This document shows, piece by piece, positions 1 to 11,106 of a DNA stretch of 64,000 nt. Positions within the stretch are counted from its first letter, which is position 1. Every line of letters starts with the position of its first letter. The DNA comes from Acanthamoeba lenticulata. Taxonomy: Eukaryota; Discosea; Longamoebia; Acanthamoebidae. A program made the translations under genes and the position numbers. The DNA lies in NCBI GenBank assembly GCA_002179805.1, contig NAVB01000358.1, positions 50,648 to 114,647 on the forward strand. The letters are read 5' to 3'. The notes beneath the pieces are model-generated. The model made no database searches and was not told the origin of the DNA. It saw only the letters and a list, made by a program, of their open reading frames with translations.

Positions 1-70
1 CACGTTCGTCCCGCTCTCTGCACGCGCAATCAATTCGATTAAAAAACATATGTAGAAACGGGCACCTAAC

Positions 71-358
71 ATGGCCGAACGCACCAGGTTCATCGATCTG
101 TTCTTCGTGCTCATCCTCGAGTGCTGCCCTCTTGCCATGTTCTGCCATCTCTTTTGGATTTTCTCTATTTTAATTCTTTTTTTGTTTTTTGACTTTTCTG
201 TTTCTTGGCACGATTTTGCTCGAGCCCAATGGAAAATTACTCCTCTTTCCAGCTTGCTGGGGTACTGGCAGGAGAGTAAGCAACACATTCCGGCTTCACG
301 TTCTCCGCGAGACAAGATACAGCGTCCAGTCGTGCTGCAGTGGCTACGGCTGCCCTAA
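71..358 (+). CDS. possible small or 3'-terminal ORF at left edge
   Basis: An open frame of 95 codons starts at an ATG at 71 and stops at 358, followed by two polyadenylation-like AATAAA motifs at 380-385 and 391-396. The predicted protein has a very hydrophobic, Phe/Leu-rich N-terminal half. Part of this (about 165-290) is T-rich with a CCAG acceptor-like site, so it may be an intron rather than coding sequence. I recognise no family. It could be the last exon of a gene that begins left of the window, a small membrane protein, or non-coding. The downstream poly(A) signals are the best support for a plus-strand transcript ending here. Confidence 0.22.
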   Translation: MAERTRFIDLFFVLILECCPLAMFCHLFWIFSILILFLFFDFSVSWHDFARAQWKITPLSSLLGYWQESKQHIPASRSPRDKIQRPVVLQWLRLP

Positions 359-379
359 ACAATTTGCGATCGATTTTTC

Positions 380-396
380 AATAAACAAAGAATAAA
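380..396 (+). terminator. polyadenylation signals (two AATAAA)
   Basis: AATAAA occurs at 380-385 and again at 391-396 on the plus strand, just after the small open frame that stops at 358. They fit the 3' end of a plus-strand transcript that converges on the DD3-3-like gene. Confidence 0.4.
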
Positions 397-464
397 TAGG
401 GGGGTGCCTCTTTTCGTGGCCCAAAAGAATACAAGAGAGAAAGAGGCGGTCAAGTGGTCACTGC

Positions 465-2526
465 TCAGTTGACGGAGAGGCGGTTCCACACGTTGGCGGC
501 CCGCGAGTCCGGGTGGTAGCGGACCCAGAGCGCGAACCAGGAGAGGCCGATGGACACGAGGCAGGCCGTGCCGGCGAGCACCACGAGGACGATGGCCCAC
601 ACGGGCAAGAACGGCACCGAGATGATCGTGAACTTTTGGCTGCGGTTGCTGAAGTTGTTGTTCCTCGTGCTGATGAACATGTAGGCACCGGTCTGCGAGG
701 CGCCGACCTTGTGGAGGCCGTGGTCCTGGTACTGGGTGGCCGCGTTGAGCTTGGCGCAGTTCTTAGGGTCGCGGTTGACGGCGTTCTCGTCGCCCAGGCG
801 CGCGCGGAGCGAGGCGAGCGACTCGCAGCCCTGCTGGTTGAGGTGGGCCAGCGCGAGGCGGGCCTCCTCGCCAAAGAAGTGGCCCTCTTCGCCAAAGCTC
901 ACTGGCATGTTCTCATCGAGGTTGTTGACCTGGACGATGTTGGACTGGTCCGTGCCGTAGGTGCCCTCGCCGTCGTTGTTCTTCGGGTTGTAGATACTGC
1001 CCGTCCACTGGATGTGGATGTGATCGTTGGGCCGCACGTTGAGCGACGTCGGCGTGAAGTCGTACTCCACGGCCGGGTAGACCTGCACGATGTTGCCTCG
1101 CTTGCCGCGCACGTTCAAGTTGAAGATCTTGTCCATCGGGCCCACGCTCGATGGCCGGCTCTTGATCGCGAACGTGTAGCTCCTGTCCTGGAACGTCTGT
1201 TTTTTTCGACCCGAGACCAGTTAGTCAGTTATTCGCGTGCGCACGAAATCTGGGAAATGGGACGACGCACCCGGCCAGTCTGGGCCGTGTTGAGGGCCAG
1301 CGTGAGGTTCCTGGACTCGGAGATCGGGACAGTGTCCTTCTCAAACGTGACGGTCGGGTTGTTCTCGATGGGACTGCGTTTGCCCGTCTGCTTGTTGGCG
1401 TTCTGGTCGCTGTAGGTGTTCCAGCCGTCGTAGTCGCCCACGGAGATGTTGTAGCGGATGCGCAGGATGCAGTTCTCGTTGGGGTCGTCCGGGATGGTCC
1501 AGTTGTAGGACGAAGCCCAGCCGCTGGGCGTGTTGCCCAGGTGGTTGTCGCGCGAAAGCGGGGCCTCGAGGCAGGCGAGGTCGCCGCCATGCGGGCTCGA
1601 CGTGTGCCAAGTGCCGCCGTTGGCCTGGCACTGACCCTTGTTGTTGAACTGGTTGATGGAGCAGTAGCCGCGACCGACCTTGTTCTCTGTGTTGGCCTGG
1701 TAGTAGTCGCAACGCGAGACGTCCGAAGTGAGGACGGCGATGTCCTTCCACGGCGTCGGGTGCCAGTAGGGATAGTAGTCGCGCTCCTCGGGACACTCGA
1801 AGCCGCTGCGGCCGCCGCCCGGGTTCTGCCGTGTGTGCTTGGCCGCCGAGCCGCCGAGCCCGCGGTCGGCAAGGAAGAGACCCTTGTTGCGCTCACGGGC
1901 CTTGCAGTCCTGATAGTACTGGTAGTTCTCGTGCATGCCGTACTTGTAGGCCTGGCCGACGCCGTTCAAGGTGTCCGCCGCCTTCTCGTTGTACGTGTTT
2001 GCGTCATCCGGGATCGTTTCTGGTGTTTCATTGTTGAACCTTTAGCCGGTGCAATCAAGCAAAATTGAAGCATCAAAAAACCCGATGAAAACAAAATTAG
2101 TTTGGGGGCGTACCGGTGGTAAGACCGTCGCGGACCTCGTCGCCACACATGTACTGAAGGACGATCTCGCAGTGCACATTGCGCTGCTTGCTATCAGGAC
2201 CACATCCGTGCTGATTGGTCCATTCCACCATCAACTGCGAACCAACGTAGTAGTACATCTTGGGACCCCAGGCGTAGCCGCCCTTGCCGTTGTTCTGGCA
2301 GAATATACGGAAGCTTAGCAATTGAACCGCAAAGCAAAGGAGCAGAGGGGGGGGGGCAGCGCACCTGCGTATCGCACATGCGATTATTATTGGCGCGGTT
2401 AACGCTCTCCTCATTAAGGCGATTGTTGGAACCACGCATGTTATGCATGTAGACGTCGCCCCAGACCCCTGCGACCACCATCATCAAAATGGCAGCGATG
2501 GCCAGCGATGCGAAAGATCGCTGCAT
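465..2526 (-). CDS. DD3-3: DD3-3-like secreted/type I membrane protein
   Basis: A multi-exon gene of about 600 codons. It starts with ATG at 2526 and a clear signal peptide (MQRSFASLAIAAILMMVVAG) followed by DVYMHNMRGSNNRLNE. The stretch HNxRGSNNRLNE, then VEWTNQHGCG and VLQYMCGDEVRDG, is the hallmark of the DD3-3 family known from Dictyostelium and animals. Coding blocks lie at about 2526-2366, 2304-2115, 2010-1290 and 1200-465, separated by short introns. The C-terminus has one strong membrane span (FLPVWAIVLVVLAGTACLVS) and a short tail, so most of the protein should lie in the lumen or outside the cell. Many Asn-X-Ser/Thr sites fit glycosylation. The family's biochemical function is not known to me. 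It is transcribed away from the RCC1-BTB gene. Confidence 0.85.
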
Positions 2527-2941
2527 TTCGGATTTCTAACGATCTAAAGTTTTCTTCTTTCTCTCTCTCTTCTCGAGTCGAGCTTGTTTTGGCCAACTCT
2601 AGTCCTTCAAGTCCGCAAGCAGAGCTCTGCCGCAAGCTGCTTGTCCGGTGCACTAACTTGAAGATAGGTTTTGGTGGGACTGTGGGGAAGAGGATATCAC
2701 GGCATGCAGGCATGCAGCCCCGCCCAATAGGCCGGGGGGCAGGATCGCTGCTTGGCCAGTGGTCGATAACACGCTTTTGATTCCGCCGAATAAGTGAAAA
2801 CACAAAGGAAATATTTTCTTTCTGCGTAACGTTTTTGCGTGAAGCAATTATAAAAATATGTTCTCTACAATTACAGCTTTTTTTTCAAGCTTCTCGCGCC
2901 AAAGCAAAAGGTGCCCACAACGTTTGGCGTCGGTAGAGCGC
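2527..2941. promoter_or_regulatory. divergent intergenic region
   Basis: About 415 bases separate the divergent starts of the DD3-3-like gene (minus) and the RCC1-BTB-filamin gene (plus), so it must hold both promoters. It contains a pyrimidine-rich stretch near 2553-2573 and an AT-rich block near 2845-2890. I see no convincing open frame or named motif. Confidence 0.5.
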
Positions 2942-5900
2942 ATGGGTACGTGACCGCCCAACCTTCCTTTTCACCAAGATGCCGCAATTTCATCTTTGTT
3001 TTCTTTTTTTTCAGAGGTCTCGCAGGTGTTTGCGTTTGGTAACACGGTCGGTACGTGTTTCCAGTGCTAGGGATCGTTTGACTCATTCGATTTCTCACTA
3101 CGTCCTCCAATTCTGTCGTGATTCGTCCTGCAGGATCACACAGCTCCGCTCGCCCGTGGCCCAGATTGGTAACGCACCCGGACACCGGTGGTTGAGTTTA
3201 TTACCAACCACTCACGTGAGTGCCTATGTTTGTGAGGTATGCCCAGGTGGAGACGCTGTATGGCAAGCGTCAGCTGAAGCAAGTCTCGGCCGGCCTGTAC
3301 CAGACCTGGGCCGTCCTCGGTATGGCGCGCTCTGTGAGCGGCATTTCGACTCGCGGCCTGCTTTCTCGAGACCTCATCAACGTCATCTTGCTTCCTCTCA
3401 GAGAATGGCGAGTGCCTCGTATGGGGCGAGAACAGCCCTGAGCTGCACCGCCTTGACAAGTTAAAGTGCAAGCAGGTGTCGTGTGGCCAAACCGTCCCCG
3501 CCGTCCTGCTCGAGTCTGGCGTGGTAAAACCTACTTCACGCACTCTCCTCTCTACTTCCGCTGCCTCTTGGCTCTTGGGCTAAGCTCAAGAGCTTTTCGC
3601 GGTGGACAGGCCATGGTCTACACGAACGGTGAGTTGGTGACCTTGCCGTTCCCCCTGGCCGACGTGGCTGGCGCGCCCCCGGTCAAGCAGGTGGCCTGCT
3701 CGGACGACCACATTCTCCTCCTGCTTGAGGACGGCCAAGGTATGACTGCAGGCGCAAGCATTGCTGCAGCCCTTCTGCTTGGTGTGGCCTCATACGTGTG
3801 GTTTCGTGCACGACTCCAGTATGGCACTGCGCGACCGTAACACGCCATGCTCTGGTCATGGTTTCGTCGTGGCGCCTTCTCGACTTTGGTGGCAAGCCGG
3901 TCACCTACGTGGCCGTCGGCCAGATGTACTCGGGTGCGCCTTATTAATTAAGTAATGAAGATATATTTTATTTTTATTTTTCTACCATGGTTTGTCTATT
4001 TACCTTTCTTTTATTTTTTTATCTATTTATGCAGCTGCTGTGACAAACGACGGAGGTCTCTGGACATTTGGCATTGGCCCGCTGGGACACAACATCAACA
4101 TCAAGCAGGTGCATCTTCATCACAATAACAAACTTGAAATGGATTATAACACTCCACGCGTGCACGGACAGGCTCCGGACGAAGTCGTTGCAATGAGAGG
4201 CCACAAGGTGACATCGGTCGCCTGTGGCACCTTTCACATGGGTTGCGTCACCGAGTCTGGCGAACTGTACAGTCCCGCCCCTTCCACCCACATAGCCTCT
4301 TGCCTTTCCCCCTTCCCACAAAGGGCTCACCAAAGGCGCGCGCGCGTGAGACCAGGTACACTTGGGGATCATCCGTGTGGAACCAGCTCGGTGCGTGTGG
4401 TCCACGCTAAAGCTTGTGTGCTGTCAGCTGCTGACACTCTTGAGCTCTGTGGCCAACCCCCAAATCAACCAACCAACCGAACAGGTCACGGCGATCGAAA
4501 GAACACGGTGGAACCCCGGCGCGTAGTCGCGCTCGAGGGCAAGCGCGTGGTCGAGGTCTCGTGCGGCGCCTACCACACTGCTGTACGCACGGACGCCGGG
4601 CGCGTCTACACCTTTGGCGCCGGCGCGCAGGGCGCTCTCGGTACCCAGCACCCTGCTGCCTGGCCTCTCTTTCCCTGCTCACACGCACGACATAACTATG
4701 CAGGGCACCACGACATGACGGACCAGGACATTCCGCGGCTGGTCGATTCGCTGGTCGATCGCTACGTCCAGCACGTGTCGAGCGGGTGGTACCACACCGT
4801 GGTCGTGGCCGGGATGGATCCCAACGTCTCCCTCCTCCGGTACGCCCCTCTCCCTGGTGAGTCCCAAGTCTTGGATAATAACAATGAAAAGAACGCGACT
4901 CCTTGCGGCTGGGTCGATGATGTTGTGGTGAAACAAGACAGGCAGGACATGGGGAAGCTGCTCGAGACCTCTGATTTCTTCGACGTGAGCGTGAGGTGCC
5001 TGCAGGAGCCAGCCAAGCCCGCGATTCCTGCGCACAAGGTGGGCAGCCTCGGACCAGGCCTCGGCCTCGCATAGCGACAGCGCTCAGTGTTCCTCACTTT
5101 TTCTGCTGTATTGCAGGTGGTGCTCGCCGCGCGCTGCCCGAAGCTGGCCGAGGTTTTGTTGGCGGAGCCGGGGCTGAAGGACCTGTTCGTGGACGGCATG
5201 GACGCCGCCACGCTTGCCGAGTTTCTCCGCTTCCTCTACACCGACACCACGCGGCCGGACCTCAGCACCGGTGCGTCTGCTTCTCTTGCGTCTTTTACCT
5301 ATTTCGCCATTTATTTTTTTTTAAAAAAATATAAATTAATGTTTTTTTAAACTTTTGGCTGCCATGTGACCAACAGATTTGCTGCTGAATCTGCTGAACG
5401 TGGGTGTCGACTACGACTTCCCTTCCCTTCAGACCCGGTCCGCATCGTCGTCGTCATCTTTGATAGGTTGCACCTGTGGGGCGCTGACTTGTCCACAATG
5501 ACACCAGGTGTGTCAAACTGTTTGAGGACGGGCTCAGCGTCGGCAATGTGCTGGAGCGATGGCGCAAGCTGCGGGCCAAGCCCGAGTCGGGCTGGGCGCT
5601 GGACTACAGGCAGAAGCTCCACGAGGTCCTGGTGACGTTTGTCCTCAAGGAGGACCACCTGCAGCTGCTGGCCACGACCGATATCGAAGGGCTCGAGGCG
5701 GCGCTGGCCTACGACGATCGCCTTCCGATGAACTGCTACGACCGGAGGATCGTGCGGCCCAACGGCCAGCAGGTCGTCGCCAACGTGCCTCTTTACGACG
5801 ATAGTGGTGAAGATACCAAGGACGACAACAAAGATGGCGACGACAAAGCCAGCCAAGATGGAAAGGCAAACGAGGAGGAGGAGAAGGAGGAGGAGGAGGC

Positions 5901-8900
5901 CACGCCGGTTGCCGAAGACCAGTCCGCCCCCAACAAGAAAACCGATGCTGAGACGGTCGTGCCAGAGCAGGAGCAGCAGCCTGAGCAGCTCGACCCAAAG
6001 TATCCCACACCCAAGTTCCGCGAGACGAAACAGGAAGAGCGCAAACTCGAGGACAAGGACAAGGGCGAAGTGCTCAAGGAAGACATCGCTGAGCCACAGC
6101 ACATGCTTCAACAGCACCTCACAAGCTGTGTCAAGAACCCTCAGTTTGCTGACGTCAGGTTTGTCGTCGAGGGCGAGTTCATTCCGGCGCATAAGGTATG
6201 ACCCGTCATTATCGTCGACATGGTCTGGCCCGGCGCTACTCACACGTGGCCGTTGCGCGCAGGCGATCCTGTGCGGGCGCAGCGAGCACTTCCGGGCCAT
6301 GTTCACGTCGGGCATGCGCGAGTCCCAAGCCGAGCAGATCGAAGTTCCGGACATCACGCTCCCGGCCTTTGAGGCCTTGTTGCAATACCTCTACTCGGGA
6401 ACGCCGCAGATCACCGGTACGTTGACGTCTCCCCGTGCGGCCGGACCGGCGTGCGCTCTGACGTCCAATCACAAACCGGGCACGACGCAGAGGAAAACGT
6501 GGTCGAGCTGCTAATGGTGTCGAACCAGTACACGCTGAACCACCTACAAGAGCAGTGCGAGTGCTACGTGGAGAAGGGCATCTACAACGACAACGCCGCC
6601 TACATCCTTGGTGCGTGCCTTGCTGACGCTGCGACTCAGCACCACGGGCATAACTCACATTCTCTATCCGTTCATCCATCCATCTCGCACGCACACAAAT
6701 CGCAGAAATGGCGCACCGATACCAGACACACCACTTGCGCACGATCGCCATGAACTACATGCTCCAGCAGGTGCCTCCCTCCTGCACCCTCCAGCCCGGG
6801 CTGACCGTGGCAGCCACGGTCCGCTGACATGAGCCACATGAACGCACACACACACACACACTCAGCGGGACCACGTCGTGCGCACCGAAGGGTTCCAGGA
6901 GCTGTCGCCCGAGCTGCTTCAAGAGTTCAAATCCAGCGGTGCGCGTCTGGGCAACGCCGCACGTTTTGTGGCCGACTGTTATCTCATGACAGTGTTTTCA
7001 CGTTTCGCAGTGGCCTTTGCCAAGAACTGCGTGGCCTCTGGGACGGGCAGCAGCCGCGCCTACGAGGGCGAGACTGCCTTCTTCAAGATCGAGGTGCGCT
7101 ATCTGACGATCGTCAGCGTGAACTGGCTGGGGATTCGGCTGCCATAACAACAACAATATTGATCGTGTGGGGGTGGGCGGGGGACAGGCCTACGACGAGT
7201 TTGGCAACAAGTGCACGCGGGGCGGCGAGAACTTCAAGGTCAAGATCCTCGAGGAGACGCCTGAGGAGCGACAGGCTCGCAAGCAATCGGCACCAGTCTC
7301 GAGCGTGCCGAATGACGCCGCCGCGACCGAGGAGGGAAACACCAAGGGGAAGGAAAGGCTCTCCGGAGAGGAAAAGCCTTCGACCGCCGCCGTCGCCAAT
7401 CCTGCGTCGGACGATGTCGACAGCGAGGAGGAGGAAGCCGAGTGGCACGCGGCGCTGGAGGCCGCCCGCGCCTTGGAGCTGAGCATCGCTGATGGTGGCG
7501 TCGACGAGGAGAGCGAGCCCAAGGAGGAGAAGAAGCAACAACAGCATCCCAAGAAGCAGTGGTTCGAGACCAACGAAGAGTTCTGGGTCTGCGAGAAGTG
7601 CACCCTGCTCAACTCCAAGGTACGCGACGTCCTTGTCGTCCTCCCAGTTGCTAGTGATGCTGTGCTGACCTGCGGATTGGCGGACAGACCCAGGTCTGCG
7701 CGGTCTGCGATGCCAAGCGGCCGGTCGTGACCAGGTCGGGTTCGTCCCAGTGGATCCGGGCGGTCCACCTGCTGGGCAACAACGACGGCTCCTACCTCGT
7801 ACGACTTCACCGCCACCGCCATCACAGCGCAACCAGATCTCAGCTGGCTCTGGTGCTGTGTTTTTTTGTTGTGTACGTGCGTGCAGGTGAGCTACGTGCC
7901 GCTGCGTTCGGGCCGCTACTCGATCCACATCACGCTGGGCGACGAACCCATCGCCAGCTCGCCCTACTTTTTGCGCGTGGAGCCTGGTACGTCGCATCTC
8001 GCCTCTCCTCCCGACCAAGACATAAAACGTATGTCCATGTTGACATCAACTCTTTTTTGCAGCCTACGACGCGGCCAAGTGCACGGCCACCGGCGACGGG
8101 CTTCGGCGGGTGGAGATCCATAAGGAGGCCTCGTTCACCATCCAGGCGCGCGACAGCCTGGGCCGGCCCATCCGCACTGGTTCCAAGTGGTTCGTCGTGC
8201 GCATCACCACCCAGGAAGAGGATTCGTACGCCTACATGGATTGGAACTCGGAGAAGGGTGTCGTGACGGACAACAACGACGGGACCTACACGGCCCGCTA
8301 CACGCGCTACGCGCCGGGTCAATTCTTTGTGAGCGTGCTCCTGGGCCACATGCACATCTGCGGGAGCCCCTTCACGGTCAAGGCCATCTCGACCATCACC
8401 CACGCTCCCAGCTGCGTCGCCTTTGGCGAAGGCCTCGAGCGGGCCATCCTCGGCCGTCCCGCCTCCTTCACCATCCAGGCCAAGGACCAGTACGACTTTA
8501 TTCATTCACTTTAATTTTATTTTTCTTTTTTATTCTTTTTTTATTCTTATTTAATTCAAATTTATAAACACAAAAACTGACATTTTCGGAAACAGGTTTG
8601 GAACCCCGCTGGACAACGGCGGCGAGAAGTTCATGGTCATCATCCAGAAGGTCAGCTCGTCCGGCGAAGCCGAGGGTCCGCTGGTGCCGCCCACGCCGGC
8701 GGAGCAGCCTCAGCTGTTGCCTCCATCCCCAAGACTCATAATCCAACCCAGGCCAAGGGCCAACTCCAGCGAAGAAGAAGAGCGCCCGGCGACGCGGTCG
8801 ACGACCGCTGCGAGCAGCGACACCACATCGCGCGGTTTCAGGCGTGCACGACGGCGCAACCCTCTCGACGCGGCGTCCGTTATCTTGGGCCTCCCCGCGA

Positions 8901-10076
8901 CGACTTCGGCGCCGATCGGCGCCGCGGACGACAAACCAAAGGACGACGAGCCAGAAGACGACCAGCCAAAGGCCGACAAGCTGGAGGAGATGTTGTCTTC
9001 GTCGTCGTCGGAGTCGTCGGAGTCGGCAACAGCCGTAGACAACGACGGTGGAGCCACCGCTGAGACGCGGGTGGGCCGCCGCAAGGCGTCCGACTCGGCC
9101 AGCCCCGACGTGGACCAGCGACCCGTCCTGGCCGTGCCCTTGCCTCCGCCAATGGTCCTACAGACCCAAGCAAGTTGCGCAGGTACTCCTCGGCTCCATA
9201 TTTCTCACCTTCTTCGCTTTAATTCATTTTGTGGTTGAATTCTCAGCGGAGAAGAGCGAGCGCGAGTTTGAGGTGAGCATCGAGGACCAGGGCGTGGGCG
9301 TCTACCTCGTGCAGTTCACCATCCGCGAGGCCGGCGAGTACCGCATCCAGGTGCTGCACCAGTTCAAGCACATCCAGGGAAGCCCGTTCATGCTGCGTGA
9401 CGTGCGGGAGGCCCCGCCGCAGCCCACGCTGCTGACGCCGGCCGAGAAGCAGCGCGAGTCGTCCTTCCTGTCGTTCATCATCGACGACGAGGCAGCCCGC
9501 TCGTCTAGCGCCCGGCGGGCCCAGCGCCGGACCAAGAGCCCCAATCGGCCACCGGCGCCCCGCAGCCCGTCTCCCTTTGGCGACGACGACAACGACGACA
9601 CTGCCTCCACTGATGCCGCCATCGTCGAGGCCGCAACGCAAGAAAGCGAGGAGGACAACCCAGAGGCTGAAGACAAGTCGTCGTCGACGACGACGCCTGC
9701 GGCCGGCTTCACGCTCAGCTGGGAGGACCCCATGGGGTACTCGTTGCCTCAGACCACGGTGCAGACGAACGACACCTCGTCCCCCTTCTTCCGGCCCTCT
9801 TTCACCTTCTCGCTTGCCAGCGAGGTGCCGGCCACCGCCACCACCGCTGGTCCTGAGGATGACGCCCCCTCGCCGTCCTCGTCGCCGTCACAGTCGCCGT
9901 CGCCGTCGCCGTCGTTGTCCTCATCGCCCTTTGCACCGTTCTCGCCCAGCTTCACCGCCTTCTCCGCGACGTCGCCTTCGGCCACGCCGACCTCGCCATC
10001 GCGGCTCTCGCCCGGCGGCAAGACCTCGCGCCCCAAGCGCACCGGCCATCGCAAGCAGCCGGGCCCGGACGCGTGA
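2942..10076 (+). CDS. RCC1-BTB-BTB-filamin repeat giant protein with RanBP2 zinc finger
   Basis: One very large gene of some 20 or more exons. The first exon appears to supply only ATGG (2942-2945); joined to 3015 it reads MEVSQVFAFGNTV. RCC1 repeats follow up to about 4830 (WHCATVTRHALVM, LWTFGIGPLGHN, VSCGAYHTAVRTDAGRVYTF, VSSGWYHTVVVAG). Two BTB domains come next: one split around 4975-5270 (FFDVSVRCL, IPAHK, VVLAARCPKL) and a canonical one at about 6140-6600 (FADVRFVVEGEFIPAHKAIL), with an acidic linker between. A BACK-like stretch joins in phase at 7010 to three filamin/ABP280-type repeats (NNDGTYTARYTRYAPG, GSPFTVKAI, GSPFMLRD). The first repeat carries a RanBP2-type zinc finger (WVCEKCTLLN, CAVCDAKRP) and the third a long Ser/Glu-rich insert. 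The tail is Pro/Ser-rich and ends at 10076. Likely roles are a scaffold or Cullin-3 adaptor linked to actin; this is inferred from domains only. Confidence 0.8.
3945..4032. other. AT-rich intron block
   Basis: A strongly T/A-rich stretch built of TTTAT-like units sits inside an intron of the RCC1-BTB-filamin gene, unlike the GC-balanced introns next to it. Similar blocks lie at about 5285-5352 and 8510-8595 in the same gene. Confidence 0.6.
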
Positions 10077-10153
10077 GTTTGGAAGGGCTTGTACGCGTAC
10101 AATAGAAACCCAACAAGAGATAACTGTCTGTGAGGCCACTCGAAGCTCAAAAC

Positions 10154-10159
10154 TTTATT
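10154..10159 (-). terminator. polyadenylation signal for RPB11
   Basis: TTTATT on the plus strand is AATAAA on the minus strand, about 140 bases past the RPB11 stop codon. It lies in the 222-base gap between the convergent RCC1-BTB-filamin and RPB11 genes. Confidence 0.5.
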
Positions 10160-10298
10160 GTTGTTGATACTGTGGGGCGCCTTCATGCCGCAGGAAGCGG
10201 CGTGCCTACCCACCGGGGTGGCCCTGGCCTGGGGGTTGTTTTCCCGTATGTTCAATGAAAGAGGTGATGTGAGCAGAGGAGGACGAGGCTTCGTTGCA

Positions 10299-10906
10299 TT
10301 ACTCTTCGTAGTAGCCGCTCGTGTGGCTAGGCTGCACTCGCTCGAGGGAAGCATTGAAGCGATCCGACAGTAGGGTAAACTCACCCAGCAGATCCGTCAG
10401 CGCGTTCATCATCGCCGACGCTGCGCAGAGAAGCATTTTTGTTGCCTGTGAGCGAAAGAAGCGCGTTCTTTGTTGCCGCAGGCGTGCTCGTACCGGGCGA
10501 AGAGTTGTGGTTCGTCTGCACCTTGACCACAGTGGTGTGCTTAAGAGGGTGCGGCACTTTGTAGCCGGCAAAGACCACGTCCGGGTCTGACAACAGCTGC
10601 CTGCAGCCCCCCTTGGTGAAAAGTGTTGTTCCTCACGCCAAGCAAGTTGCAACGAAGGAAGCAAGTACATGCGCAAGAGGTTGCCAACCGTGTGGTCCTC
10701 TTTCTCTATGTAGAAAGTAGCAGCATTTTGAATTTTGGTGTCCGGCACGTACGAGATTCTGATGCAGATTGCATTTGAGTATCAGCACGCCCCCTGCGGC
10801 AGGCTCAATTGCGCAAGCAACAAGATACACGTGCAGGAAAACATGTCACGTACTTCTTCTCGCCTTCCTTCAGCACAAAGAGCTCATGTGACTCTGGTTT
10901 GTTCAT
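10299..10906 (-). CDS. RPB11: RNA polymerase II subunit RPB11
   Basis: A short gene of about four exons encoding close to 120 residues, the usual RPB11 length. The N-terminus [18 protein letters not shown] matches the eukaryotic RPB11 start, followed by [20 protein letters not shown] and GNLLRMYL, the heterodimer-forming alpha-like motif. The next exon gives [20 protein letters not shown] and KVQTN, the family's most conserved block. The last exon supplies a C-terminal helix ([18 protein letters not shown]). RPB11 pairs with RPB3 in Pol II and is the counterpart of the bacterial alpha subunit. Only 200 bases separate its start from the divergent ankyrin-F-box-GTPase gene, so the two promoters are compact or shared. 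Confidence 0.92.
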
Positions 10907-11106
10907 CTTCCCTTCTCTGATGAAGAAACAAAAAGAAAAGATTAGCGGCGAACCAAGAAAACATCGCAGCGATTTTGTGTCGACCGAAACTCGTTCGAAG
11001 AACAAAGTTCCCGGCCACACTTCTCGTGGCTTCGGTCTTGGCTGTGAGACAAAGTGGTGTTTGGTTGTGCGGTTTCCTCAATTCGTCACTTTGTGGAGCA
11101 GACATC

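Noticed and set aside
513..1415. Plus-strand 300-codon frame opposite the DD3-3-like gene
   Set aside because: No family features, and it runs across an intron of the well-supported minus-strand gene.
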